Origin: Alcanivorax nanhaiticus
GTDB lineage: Bacteria; Pseudomonadota; Gammaproteobacteria; Pseudomonadales; Alcanivoracaceae
DNA: 64,000 bases
Assembly: GCF_000756665.1 (NCBI RefSeq)
Contig: NZ_ARXV01000018.1
Coordinates: 1-64,000 of the forward strand
Direction of reading: 5' to 3'
The position numbers and the translations under genes were made by a program. Shown here one piece after another: positions 56,977 to 64,000 of the stretch. Below the pieces are notes generated by a model. It ran no database searches and had not been told where the DNA came from. It saw only the letters and a program-made list of their open reading frames with translations. The number at the start of each line of letters is the position of its first letter. The first letter of the stretch is position 1.

Positions 56977-57303
56977 CTAATTGCCTTCTTCAAGGGCAGC
57001 GATTTTTGATTCTATGATCGGCAATCTCGCCCTGGCACCTCTGTGTCCTTTAGCGGCAGCTTTTGAATACCAAGTTTTTGCCTTATAAAAATCTTGTTTG
57101 ACGCCCTCACCTTTTTCATACAGCACACCAAGCGTATAAGGCGCAATATCATGCCCTTCACTAGCAGCCTGCTTAAAATGCGTGATTGCAGATTTTGTAT
57201 CGCCCTCTTCGAGCGCTGATACGCCTTTAAAGAACGCGTCATTCGCGCATACAGAAAAAGATAGAGTGATCGCAAAAGAGGACAAAAATAGCTTTCTTAA
57301 CAT
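56977..57303 (-). CDS. Secreted Sel1-repeat protein
   Basis: 108 residues. Signal peptide about 1-20 (VCA-ND). One and a half Sel1/TPR-like repeats: AITHFKQAASEGHDIAPYTL and GVKQDFYKAKTWYSKAAAKG. Sel1 proteins mediate protein contacts in the envelope. Low-GC gene, last of a minus-strand group. Confidence 0.7.
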   Translation of the reverse strand: MLRKLFLSSFAITLSFSVCANDAFFKGVSALEEGDTKSAITHFKQAASEGHDIAPYTLGVLYEKGEGVKQDFYKAKTWYSKAAAKGHRGARARLPIIESKIAALEEGN

Positions 57304-57342
57304 AGGTATTTCCTATTCGTTTTTGGTAGTTAGGTCGGGGTA

Positions 57343-57546
57343 TTAGTTACCCGTGTAATCATCTTTGGGAAGCGGCGACAAGCCTGCCTCCTCCATCAAA
57401 TTCTGATACACCAATACGGTTGCATTATTGTTGGCCATCTTCGGGTGCTTTGCTATCCAGTTAAGAAGACTCCTCGCCATCACCGTGTCTAGCATCGCCG
57501 GCGTTTCAATGCGCTTTTTATCACGCGTGATAAACACGCGACACAT
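57343..57546 (-). CDS. Small protein of the low-GC island (67 residues)
   Basis: ATG 57546 with AAGGGG four nt upstream; overlaps the end of the 46-residue gene by 26 nt. Reads MCRVFITRDKKRIETPAMLD and ends DDYTGN. A longer frame to 57606 has no ribosome site. Not recognised. Confidence 0.55.
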   Translation of the reverse strand: MCRVFITRDKKRIETPAMLDTVMARSLLNWIAKHPKMANNNATVLVYQNLMEEAGLSPLPKDDYTGN

Positions 57547-57661
57547 GACTCCCCTTATAATCATTGGCAAGCGCCTTAGCCAAACGCCCTTCGCATGAAA
57601 AAGCAAGCTGCGTATAATTTACGCGCAGTATGATAGTTTTATCTTCGTTAACTGGCCTCAT
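57521..57661 (-). CDS. Very small protein (46 residues)
   Basis: ATG 57661 preceded by AAGGAG with 5-nt spacing. Begins MRPVNEDKTIILRVNYTQLA and ends VSRVYHA. Helical C-terminal half. Supported by the strong ribosome site and close packing with both neighbours. Confidence 0.55.
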   Translation of the reverse strand: MRPVNEDKTIILRVNYTQLAFSCEGRLAKALANDYKGSHVSRVYHA

Positions 57662-57683
57662 AAACACTCCTTGAGCAGCAATA

Positions 57684-57851
57684 TCAGGCAGAAGCTGAGT
57701 CGTTATTAAGCGTCACTGGTGTCGATGCAGGACGATACTTTTTACATAACACAGACAGCGCCCTATCCATTGATTCATCCCACATATCATCCGTGCTTTG
57801 CGCCATTTTTATCAGTGTGATCAAATCATTTTTATCGACTGAAACTTGCAT
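57684..57851 (-). CDS. Very small acidic protein (55 residues)
   Basis: ATG 57851 preceded by GGAGAG five nt upstream. Begins MQVSVDKNDLITLIKMAQST and ends NNDSASA. First gene of a minus-strand group of small genes (57851 to 56977). Not recognised; compact acidic helix. Confidence 0.55.
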   Translation of the reverse strand: MQVSVDKNDLITLIKMAQSTDDMWDESMDRALSVLCKKYRPASTPVTLNNDSASA

Positions 57852-58236
57852 GACAACTCTCCACGGAAGATTAGAAATAACCCCTCTGTCGCCACTGGCG
57901 GGGATACCAGCCTATAAACACGGTTAAAATGATGAAGGCTTGCACATTCAGCTTATCCAACGTCCATCGCCATAAGGAACAAATGACTCAAGCGGTACGT
58001 TTGGGGCCACGCATGTGCCAGACGCAACTCTTAACTACACGATTACTTTACCTACATTGGTAATGTTCGCTATAAAACGGGAAATTAATAGTAGTGATTA
58101 AAGCCGTCCATAAAGGACATTGATTGGCATCAGCAAGCGCTTCTACATTCGCTACATCATAGCCAATGGATAAGCACTAGTTTTCGCATAGACACAGTGA
58201 TTTTCGTCACTCTAAAGGCAGAACGACGTCAGACAA
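57852..58236. other. Long gap in the low-GC island
   Basis: 385 bp. A 26-codon plus-strand frame with AAGGAA site (57983-58063) is the only candidate and too weak to call. A short hairpin (GTCGCCACTGGCG, 57888-57900) is seen. No other feature. Confidence 0.35.
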
Positions 58237-58611
58237 TTAGTCCCTGTGCTGTGCGAGCAGCCTTTTACGCCAATACGCTTCAGTCGCAATCCCCTCCACG
58301 ACTGGCGTTTCTATGTCGTAATAACGTTCCAGCCAACGTAGGATGTTCGGGATGTCGGAGAGTGAGCGTTTTGCCTGTTTCATATATGTATTCAAAATGG
58401 AATATATCTGTTTCTCTGTCGCTTGCAGACCGCGTATTGAATCCAACCATGGCGAAAAACCATTTGAGGCAATACTATAAGACTTGAACTCTTCGAAAGA
58501 TGGCGGGGTAATATCCGCTTTTTTGTAAAGTAACACCTTGTCCTTAAATATCGCTCGCATAAACGCATTATAAGAAACAAAACTTTTTACTGTGTCGTCA
58601 GTATTAGACAT
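58237..58611 (-). CDS. Hypothetical protein of the low-GC island
   Basis: 124 residues, helical, Lys/Tyr-rich with AT-rich codons. No family recognised. ATG 58611 has GGGGATAA upstream. Confidence 0.6.
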   Translation of the reverse strand: MSNTDDTVKSFVSYNAFMRAIFKDKVLLYKKADITPPSFEEFKSYSIASNGFSPWLDSIRGLQATEKQIYSILNTYMKQAKRSLSDIPNILRWLERYYDIETPVVEGIATEAYWRKRLLAQHRD

Positions 58612-58680
58612 GGTTATCCCCAGCGGTTGTTTTAACTGAGATTATTCTTACATCTTGGCTTTTTAGCGCTACAAAATAGC

Positions 58681-58708
58681 CAAAAAAACCCGGCAAAAGC
58701 GCCGGGTA
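58681..58708 (-). terminator. Minus-strand terminator
   Basis: CCCGGC/GCCGGG stem; seven Ts follow on the minus strand. It would stop leftward transcripts entering the island. Confidence 0.8.
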
Positions 58709-58766
58709 AAGGGTTGGGAACACATGTATTTGGAGTGTTAGGTAAAAGATACCAAGATGTGAACTA

Positions 58767-58796
58767 CCCACTTTAATTCAAGGAATTTAAAGTGGG
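58767..58796. repeat. 10-bp perfect stem near island right edge
   Basis: CCCACTTTAA (58767-58776) with TTAAAGTGGG (58787-58796), 10-nt loop. Possibly a terminator or an end of the inserted DNA. Confidence 0.55.
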
Positions 58797-58837
58797 CATC
58801 AGTGGTCTAGGCCACCTCATTTTTTTATGCTTCCTTC

Positions 58838-58866
58838 TTTACAGTATCATGATATGATGCTATAAA
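58838..58866 (+). promoter_or_regulatory. TATCAT-family promoter of the tRNA-like locus
   Basis: TTTACA (58838-58843), 17-bp spacer with TATCATGATA, TATAAA (58861-58866). It differs from the 48704 promoter by one base over the shared 29. Confidence 0.75.
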
Positions 58867-58911
58867 ATGACGTGCAGGCAGAGTCTGCGCTATCCCTCTG
58901 CTTATTCGCAT

Positions 58912-59035
58912 GGGTTCTGTAGCTCAGTTTGGTAGAGCGCTACGCCGCTACTGAGGTGGTTGCAAACACCGAAGTTATGATTTCGCGATAAAGGCTATAT
59001 GGGGTCGGTCGCTGGTTCAAATCCAGTCAGAATCC
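58912..59035 (+). tRNA. tRNA-like RNA with enlarged, non-canonical anticodon region
   Basis: An eight-base acceptor GGGTTCTG (58912-58919) pairs with CAGAATCC (59028-59035) with one G-T. TA and a D arm GCTC-AGTTTGGTA-GAGC (58922-58938) follow, and a T arm GCTGG-TTCAAAT-CCAGT (59011-59027) precedes the 3' side. Between them 72 nt stand where about 23 are expected. That part can form two short hairpins (GGTG/CACC, CGAA/TTCG) but no normal 7-base anticodon loop with U33. No CCA encoded. It has its own promoter. Either a broken tRNA with an insertion or a functional tRNA mimic. The G-1:C73 pair recalls tRNA-His. Confidence 0.5.
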
Positions 59036-59075
59036 AGTCGAATGAGCAGTTTTGAATATGACAAAAGGGTGTGAG

Positions 59076-59441
59076 ATGTCCGAACAGAACAAAGAAACAG
59101 CCGTATTCTGGGTGCTTTGGGGTATAGGCCCCGTATGCGCCATGCTGGCCGTGGCTGCCAGCGGATGGCCGCAAATGCTGGGAGAGGGGTATCTGTCTTT
59201 CATGGCCTTACTGAACGCTGCCCTGGCCGTGGCCGCCGTGAACTCATCACGGCTACGCGACAAGCTGGCGCAAGCGCGTGTGGCGCGAAGAACACCTCCA
59301 CTGATCGAGTGGGCGAGCATTGGTATTTCGATCCTGGTCGGCATCGCGCTGGGGAACCTCGTCCTGATAGTCTGCCCGGTCGTGTATGGTTTGTTGAAAC
59401 ACCGGTTTGAGCATCTCTATGTTCAACCATCGGAAAGCTAA
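59076..59441 (+). CDS. Membrane protein
   Basis: 121 residues from ATG 59076 (AAGGGTG upstream). Three membrane segments (about 8-28, 36-54, 80-104). No family recognised. It begins 40 nt after the tRNA-like element and would share its promoter. Confidence 0.57.
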   Translation: MSEQNKETAVFWVLWGIGPVCAMLAVAASGWPQMLGEGYLSFMALLNAALAVAAVNSSRLRDKLAQARVARRTPPLIEWASIGISILVGIALGNLVLIVCPVVYGLLKHRFEHLYVQPSES

Positions 59442-59453
59442 GAGGTGGTTTCT

Positions 59454-59876
59454 ATGTTGATACGAAACGGCGAACGGCTCTCCTTTGGTCAGATTCTAAC
59501 AAGCCTATGTATGGGGATAGGGGTTGTCTCGGGAGCCATGCTGCTGTTCGCGGTTGCAATGGTCATTACCGAGTCTTTTGCCAGAGCTATCACTGGAGCC
59601 TCGTTTGAGGATATGCCGGAGTTCATGGAGCTGCTGAAGCACCTGGCAGTCATCCTCTCGTTCGCGATAGGCAGCAAGTATGCAGCTCGCGGCCTTGGTG
59701 CCGGAATTTCCGCATGGGCACTTTGGGCTGGAGTGCTGGTGGCCGTAGACTCAACGCTAGGTTGGATCCTGGGTATGACCTTTGAGTGGGAAGACGTTGC
59801 TATCATCGTAGGAACCTCTGGTATCGTATTCGGTGCAGAATGGATTTTCAGGAAAGCGGAAAGGGGCAAAGCCTGA
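59454..59876 (+). CDS. Membrane protein
   Basis: 140 residues from ATG 59454 (GAGGTGG upstream). Four membrane segments (about 16-42, 62-80, 84-104, 112-130). No family recognised. 1 nt before the next gene. Confidence 0.57.
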   Translation: MLIRNGERLSFGQILTSLCMGIGVVSGAMLLFAVAMVITESFARAITGASFEDMPEFMELLKHLAVILSFAIGSKYAARGLGAGISAWALWAGVLVAVDSTLGWILGMTFEWEDVAIIVGTSGIVFGAEWIFRKAERGKA

Positions 59877-59877
59877 A

Positions 59878-60258
59878 ATGAAGAACCAATTTGCGGTGAG
59901 AAAGCCCTGTGCGAACTGCCCGTTTAGAAAGGATGACAAGGCTATCAGCCTCCAGCCGGGGCGACGCGAGCAAATAATCGAAGATCTTCTGTCAGGTAAG
60001 GACTCGACATTCCACTGCCACAAAACCGTCTATCGCAGCGATGGCCGCAATCACGACGAGGACGGAAACTATCAGCCGGTTGATGTGAGCCACTGCCCTG
60101 GCGCTGCTGCTGTAGCAAGAAAGTTCGGTCGGGACACAGTAATGGTTCAGGTAGCCAGCCGCCTCGGAGCAATCGGGCATGACCATTACGATGAGGCCCT
60201 TGAGCAAACCCTCGAACCAGAAGACCTCAACATCGACACAAAACGGGCAAGAATTTAA
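59878..60258 (+). CDS. DUF6283-like zinc-binding protein
   Basis: 126 residues from ATG 59878. CANCPFRKD (about 11-19), FHCHKTVY (about 45-52) and SHCPGAAA (about 76-83) are conserved Cys/His stations of a small family (I recall it as DUF6283) common in phages and plasmids. Function unknown. Confidence 0.7.
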   Translation: MKNQFAVRKPCANCPFRKDDKAISLQPGRREQIIEDLLSGKDSTFHCHKTVYRSDGRNHDEDGNYQPVDVSHCPGAAAVARKFGRDTVMVQVASRLGAIGHDHYDEALEQTLEPEDLNIDTKRARI

Positions 60259-60297
60259 CTCCAAGACCATCCAACTGAGCATCAACGAGGTGCAACC

Positions 60298-60567
60298 ATG
60301 TCAGATGTCGAATTCAATCAAGCCAACAGCAATGAACTATCTATGAGGCAAGGGACGGTAGTGTTCGTCGTTTGCTACGTGGCACTCCTGGCATTCTTCC
60401 ACGCCTGCTGGAAAGACCAGCTTGGACAGCCATTCTTCTCGGCAACTCCCCTCGAAAACATAACGACGCTCCTGGTGGCAGTGATACCCGGCGCGATGCT
60501 CCTCTGCGGCTTTACGATTGAGCTATGGGTGAAAGCCACCACTCGAAGGAAGGTGGGTCACGCATAA
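60298..60567 (+). CDS. Small membrane protein
   Basis: 89 residues, two membrane helices (about 20-38 and 54-76). No family recognised. Stop and next start overlap (TAATG). Confidence 0.55.
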   Translation: MSDVEFNQANSNELSMRQGTVVFVVCYVALLAFFHACWKDQLGQPFFSATPLENITTLLVAVIPGAMLLCGFTIELWVKATTRRKVGHA

Positions 60568-61307
60568 TGGGGGTGAAGCCGTACAAGCCGGGAGAACACC
60601 CGGCAGGATTTGTTGGGTTTCGTGTGACGGTCGCCTACGGTGACAACTACCACCAGCGATACTTCAGCACAGTCGCGGCAGAAAGCCAGACGGACGATGA
60701 CCCGTACTTTCGTTACCAGCGGCTGAGTGCTGAAAAGCAGGATGTTGAATGGCAGTTGGAAAGTTTGCGCTATCAGTACCAGCGATTCGTCACACAGAAT
60801 CACCCAACAACCAAGCCAGAGCGCGGAGTCGGGGTCCACTGCATCACCGCATCTTTCTTCCTCGATAGGAGAAAGACCTGGCAGGCCGGGTTCACGGTGT
60901 CGCGGGATCAAAATGAAAAGGGACGCCGGAAGCCGAGCAAACGATTCACGTTCTGCACGAGGCCCTTCTCGCAGGTCTGGAGAGATGTCGTTTACTTCTG
61001 GGCAGATGAGCACGGGATTGAATCGTCTGACCGGGACCGCGTTCTTGCGTCACCTCCGGATCCTGAGCAGTTCAAGCGGCTGCGAAGGCGTATGAATGAG
61101 CATGATGGCTACGAAATCCCCGTAGAGGCCCTGTCAGCCGTTTTCGCGGAGCAACGGGCCGAGATTGCCCGTAAGCGCTCTCTTCAGAAAGCGAAGGAGA
61201 TGAAACTCGCTGCGGGGGCGCTGAATCCACCAGATGACCATATCCAGGCAGAGATGGCTGCGTGGTTTGAGCGGGAAAAGGGAATGCTGGCGGAAAGTGA
61301 AAACTAA
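60567..61307 (+). CDS. Hypothetical protein
   Basis: 246 residues, basic, soluble, no family recognised. N-terminal half GFRVTVAYGDNYHQRYFS and FFLDRRKTWQAGFTVSRDQ could be a nucleic-acid-binding beta fold; C-terminal third is helical. ATG 60567 overlaps the previous stop. Confidence 0.55.
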   Translation: MGVKPYKPGEHPAGFVGFRVTVAYGDNYHQRYFSTVAAESQTDDDPYFRYQRLSAEKQDVEWQLESLRYQYQRFVTQNHPTTKPERGVGVHCITASFFLDRRKTWQAGFTVSRDQNEKGRRKPSKRFTFCTRPFSQVWRDVVYFWADEHGIESSDRDRVLASPPDPEQFKRLRRRMNEHDGYEIPVEALSAVFAEQRAEIARKRSLQKAKEMKLAAGALNPPDDHIQAEMAAWFEREKGMLAESEN

Positions 61308-61401
61308 TTGCTGACAACCAAACGCAAATGAGATAGGTTGCTAATAGTTCGTAGCTAAGCTGCGCATTTTGATGCTTGATAACTCAGGATTAGGAGTATA
61401 T

Positions 61402-62649
61402 ATGCGCTTATTGATCGCAGAAAAACCATCTATTGTAAGTACACTGAAGGAGTACGAGCTGCTCTCTCAGGATATTGAAGTCGTCTATACCTTTGGCATT
61501 GGCCTGTGGCGATACAAGCTGCCAAAATTGTCTTTTCCCAGCATTCCTTTTACATCTCCGCCTTCTTCTCTCCGCCCGCAGCGATTCAAACCGAGAAAAC
61601 TACTTCTGGATGGTTCCGGGAAACCGATTATTTCACTTTCGGATACCCCTACCAAGGAGGAGCACCAGGCAGCGCTCGATCACCTGGTTAACTACTTGGC
61701 AGACAAAATGCCAAGCTATACGGAGGTTATCTGTGCAGTTGACTGTGACCGCACGGGTTACGGATCGGCCAACCAGCTATTGGAGAGAGTCGGCGGGGCA
61801 GGTGAGACGCCGATTCACTGCTTGTATCTTGTGTCTACGGACAGGAAAACGGTGGAAAAAGCCTGGGCCAAAAGAGCCGATAATAAGTGGGAGCCAGACT
61901 CGCTCGCGCAGCAGTTGGCTGACCAGCAAAACGCGAAGCAGACGTTCGATTACTGGTGGAACGCAAACTCGTCTGTGGTGCTTTCTGAGCTTTGTAAGTG
62001 GACTGGCCTGAAAGCTGAACCGCTAATATCGAAATACGAGCTGATGCTTATTGCGCTAATGGATTCGGAAGATCGCCCGCTGAACGTGGATGAAGTGATG
62101 CGCCTGATGGATAAATGGCGAGGAACGGGAAAATATAAGCAGGATGGATATATCGGTATTGGCAGCGCCATGTCCAGAATGGCTATATTTGAAAGCGCCT
62201 GTAGGCGTGGTGCCTTGAGCGTCAAGAGCGACGGAGACAAGAAACAGTACGCACTCTCACGCGCCGGGAAAGAGTTCGTTGAGAACCTTCACAAAAAGAC
62301 CTTCGATCCAGACCTCCCCTTTCGCCTGGATAACTGGTGCCGGGGAAGTGACTATGCCGCTATGGCGAAGTACACCAGAACCGTATTTGGGCGGCAGCTA
62401 AGGCATCAGCGCCAAAAGTGGAGCGATGGCACGAAGTTGACTCTGGTGCAGTTGCTTAATGGCAACTGGGGGGAATTCAGCCGGTTCATCGCAAAAGAGG
62501 CAGGTGTCGAGCCAACGAAAGAAAAGGTGAGAGAAGCGTTTGAGATGCTACCAGCGGACGTGCAGGATGTTGCTTTCAAGCATGGTCTGAGCGATACCGT
62601 ATTCTGCAACCGGGCGGAAGAAATCTTGCGGGGACGCTTGACTAAGTGA
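61402..62649 (+). CDS. TOPRIM-domain protein related to type IA topoisomerases, no catalytic Tyr domain
   Basis: 415 residues from ATG 61402 (AGGAG upstream). The first 120 residues are a TOPRIM domain: RLLIAEKPS (Glu7) and VICAVDCDRTGY (Asp114, Asp116), plus an FDYWWNANSS helix. Topoisomerase III continues with an ITYPRTD active-site Tyr, but no such motif is found; the rest is helical with possible winged-helix parts. It may bind metal and DNA or RNA without acting as a topoisomerase. Confidence 0.72.
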   Translation: MRLLIAEKPSIVSTLKEYELLSQDIEVVYTFGIGLWRYKLPKLSFPSIPFTSPPSSLRPQRFKPRKLLLDGSGKPIISLSDTPTKEEHQAALDHLVNYLADKMPSYTEVICAVDCDRTGYGSANQLLERVGGAGETPIHCLYLVSTDRKTVEKAWAKRADNKWEPDSLAQQLADQQNAKQTFDYWWNANSSVVLSELCKWTGLKAEPLISKYELMLIALMDSEDRPLNVDEVMRLMDKWRGTGKYKQDGYIGIGSAMSRMAIFESACRRGALSVKSDGDKKQYALSRAGKEFVENLHKKTFDPDLPFRLDNWCRGSDYAAMAKYTRTVFGRQLRHQRQKWSDGTKLTLVQLLNGNWGEFSRFIAKEAGVEPTKEKVREAFEMLPADVQDVAFKHGLSDTVFCNRAEEILRGRLTK

Positions 62650-62660
62650 GGAGGGGAATC

Positions 62661-62678
62661 AGAGCCCGTGAGGGCTCT
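62661..62678. terminator. Hairpin between convergent genes
   Basis: AGAGCCC/GGGCTCT with GTGA loop; short T tracts only. Confidence 0.6.
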
Positions 62679-62697
62679 GCTAAATAGGATGGTGGGT

Positions 62698-62991
62698 TTA
62701 GGCAGCTTGCTCGTTGTCGATAGGGCGCACCATCCACTGACGCTTTTCGCTTCGACGCTCGGTAGGCAGGTGGTAACGAATGTAACCCTGCTCTACCAAC
62801 TCATCGAGTAGCTCATCGAAGTGACAAGCCCCTTGTGAGCATTCCTGGCGAGCTTTTGATATGCCTTTCTGGTCCATCCTTCCATTTTCAGCCAGAGGAA
62901 CCAGCGTGGCGAGCAACTCTAACCCTTCCATTGATAGTTGGTCATCCACAAACAGGTGTTCTGCTACTACAGTGAATTCTATCGCTGGCAT
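62698..62991 (-). CDS. Hypothetical small winged-helix-like protein
   Basis: 97 residues, acidic. C-terminal DELLDELVEQGYIRYHLPTERRSEKRQWMV resembles the end of a winged helix. No family recognised. ATG overlaps the stop of the DUF1566 gene by one base. Confidence 0.55.
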   Translation of the reverse strand: MPAIEFTVVAEHLFVDDQLSMEGLELLATLVPLAENGRMDQKGISKARQECSQGACHFDELLDELVEQGYIRYHLPTERRSEKRQWMVRPIDNEQAA

Positions 62992-63527
62992 TAATTGCTC
63001 CTTACTACTCGAATGTGACGTAACTCTGTAACTTCCGGGCTAAGATCAGAGCCCGTGGCAAAATCTATGCTGTAGCCGCCATCAGCATTTCCGGAATCGT
63101 CAACTCGCGCTGTAGAACTCCAGTAAGTGGCCGAAGGCGTGTCCGGGAAAAACTCCAAATTGATTGCTGGGCTGTGGCACTGTGGATCCACCAGAGACCC
63201 CAGTTCCTTAATGTTCGGCAGCCGCCAATCAGCATGGCCGCCGAGACCACCACTGGAGTTGAACTGCTCAACAGTGGTGAGCGCATCATCCCAGTCCAAG
63301 TTTGCCGCGACACCGCTGCAACCACCTGATGACCAGTTCTGACCAATACTGCACGTTGCCCACATCAAGCCGGTTTTCGCATCGGTTATAGTTCCATCGC
63401 CGTGGTCGATGTATTGCTCCGGGTCAATGCGAGGCTTAATTGTACTGTCCTTGCAAACCTGCGCCATAACATGGGTATTGGCAAACACTGTAACGACAGC
63501 ACAAAAGATAAGAGTAGGGGTTCTCAT
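62991..63527 (-). CDS. Secreted DUF1566 (Lcl-type) protein
   Basis: 178 residues. Signal peptide about 1-23 (VMA-QV). DUF1566 features: TGLMWATCSIGQNW (about 52-65), LDWDDALTTVEQFN, HADWRLPNIKELGSLVD (about 98-114) and ATYWSSTARV (about 133-142), ending in IRVVRS. These are surface or periplasmic beta domains, some in adhesins or pilus tip proteins. Overlaps the upstream gene by 4 nt. Confidence 0.8.
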   Translation of the reverse strand: MRTPTLIFCAVVTVFANTHVMAQVCKDSTIKPRIDPEQYIDHGDGTITDAKTGLMWATCSIGQNWSSGGCSGVAANLDWDDALTTVEQFNSSGGLGGHADWRLPNIKELGSLVDPQCHSPAINLEFFPDTPSATYWSSTARVDDSGNADGGYSIDFATGSDLSPEVTELRHIRVVRSN

Positions 63528-64000
63528 TGTTTACTCCTTACGGCCATGAAGCCTTGGTAATAGCTTTTCTGACAAAGTTCGACTTCCCCATCCTGGTAGT
63601 CATAGCACCAGGCAGAGGCTTCATTGTCGGCAGCCGGGGTGCCGCTGAGGTAACTCACCGAAGATTTAAGGTTTGAGAAGAATGCACCTTCGGGACGCAT
63701 TGTTCCGTCCAGCTTGTCGTAGTTGGCGAGAGAGCGGAGTTCGCTGACTTCAGGCATCCGCCAGTCATCGAAGCCGCAGGTGCCTTGCAGGTTCATCTCC
63801 TGGATGTAGGCGGCGGTATCACAATGCAGATTGAACCGGCGTCCACCGCTGTAACGGAAACCGCAGTACCCATATTCGGCAGTCACGGGCTCGTCTTTAT
63901 CCAGCCTGTTATCAGAGGTTCTGAGATAGCCTGAGTTGCCGCCGTTGTTCTCAGCCTCTTCATTGTGCCAGCCGTAGACAAAGTTCCCCGCCCGCCACTG
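63524..64000 (-). CDS. Second DUF1566 protein, cut by window end
   Basis: The frame is open through the right edge (start lies outside). Visible 158 residues include DWRMPEVSELRSLANYD, the WRLP-type hallmark, and a SVSYLSGTPA stretch followed by a C-terminal QGFMAVRS strand. Upstream residues YGWHNEEAENNGGNSGYLRT belong to the same domain type. Coupled to the following DUF1566 gene; the two are related and likely work as a pair. Confidence 0.75.
   Translation of the reverse strand, partial: QWRAGNFVYGWHNEEAENNGGNSGYLRTSDNRLDKDEPVTAEYGYCGFRYSGGRRFNLHCDTAAYIQEMNLQGTCGFDDWRMPEVSELRSLANYDKLDGTMRPEGAFFSNLKSSVSYLSGTPAADNEASAWCYDYQDGEVELCQKSYYQGFMAVRSKQ

Noticed and set aside
57983..58063. 26-codon frame with AAGGAA site in the low-GC island
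   Set aside because: Too short and without terminator or conserved pattern; left uncalled.

Overview
This window is a large stretch of a low-copy conjugative plasmid backbone from a gammaproteobacterium. The host genus cannot be fixed from sequence alone. The plasmid assignment rests on an initiator gene (24223..25293) followed by an origin with twelve iterons and DnaA boxes, two partition systems (ParM/ParR actin type at 21542..22856; ParA/ParB type at 44311..46275), F-type mating-pair genes traF-traH-traG (11408..17586), a MobI-like relaxosome protein (23326..23913) and a FlhD/FlhC-type transcription activator pair (19693..20990). The order Ner-like repressor, lytic transglycosylase, FlhD-like, FlhC-like, then a convergent H-NS-like gene resembles, from memory, the acr1-slt-acaD-acaC-acr2 block of IncA/C plasmids and the setDC region of SXT/R391 elements. 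I infer a relative of that group rather than a member of it.

Layout. 1..4.2 kb: accessory DNA with a MafI-like immunity gene, an RHS remnant, two membrane proteins and a minus-strand envelope operon resembling FlgT/LPP20 (FlgP) proteins. 4.2..7.0 kb: a phosphatase-like protein, a tyrosine recombinase and small unknown genes. 7.1..11.3 kb: a Tus-family replication-terminator protein preceded by two inverted Ter-like sites, a KfrA-like protein and a UvrD-like helicase. 11.3..17.6 kb: traFHG. 18.2..23.9 kb: regulators, H-NS-like protein, ParRM, candidate oriT and mobI. 24.2..26.3 kb: replication initiator and iteron origin. 27..29 kb: DnaQ-like exonuclease and PP-loop (PAPS-reductase-like) protein. 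29.3..44.1 kb: mostly small unknown genes, with a transglutaminase-like protein, a membrane-anchored PD-(D/E)XK nuclease, an S49 peptidase, a DsbA-like thioredoxin, HU, a HigBA-like toxin-antitoxin pair and a secreted endonuclease I. 44.3..49.7 kb: ParA and three ParB-family proteins, one of them lacking the CTPase domain. 49.9..56.2 kb: DNA methyltransferase, CsrA, a P-loop protein and unknowns. 56.3..58.8 kb: a low-GC insertion bounded on its left by a perfect 28-bp inverted repeat and holding three very small genes. 58.8..64 kb: a tRNA-like locus, membrane proteins, a TOPRIM-only protein and two DUF1566 proteins, the last cut by the window edge.

How it works together. Several short repeat families tie the plasmid into a network: (i) ten copies of the palindrome CTTTCACATGTGAAAG, which resembles a chromosomal parS with two extra central bases and probably is read by the CTPase-less ParB (48023..48538); (ii) five copies of GTTGCRACGTGACAAC; (iii) five copies of a GCCC-N5-GGGC-N4-CGRC box placed just upstream of the tra, endA, parM and other operons, probably the target of the FlhDC-like activator; (iv) a family of promoters with a TATCATGATA-type element between -35 and -10; (v) TTACGGTAAT elements at kfrA and two other promoters. 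The plasmid also encodes its own H-NS, HU, KfrA, CsrA and Tus homologues.
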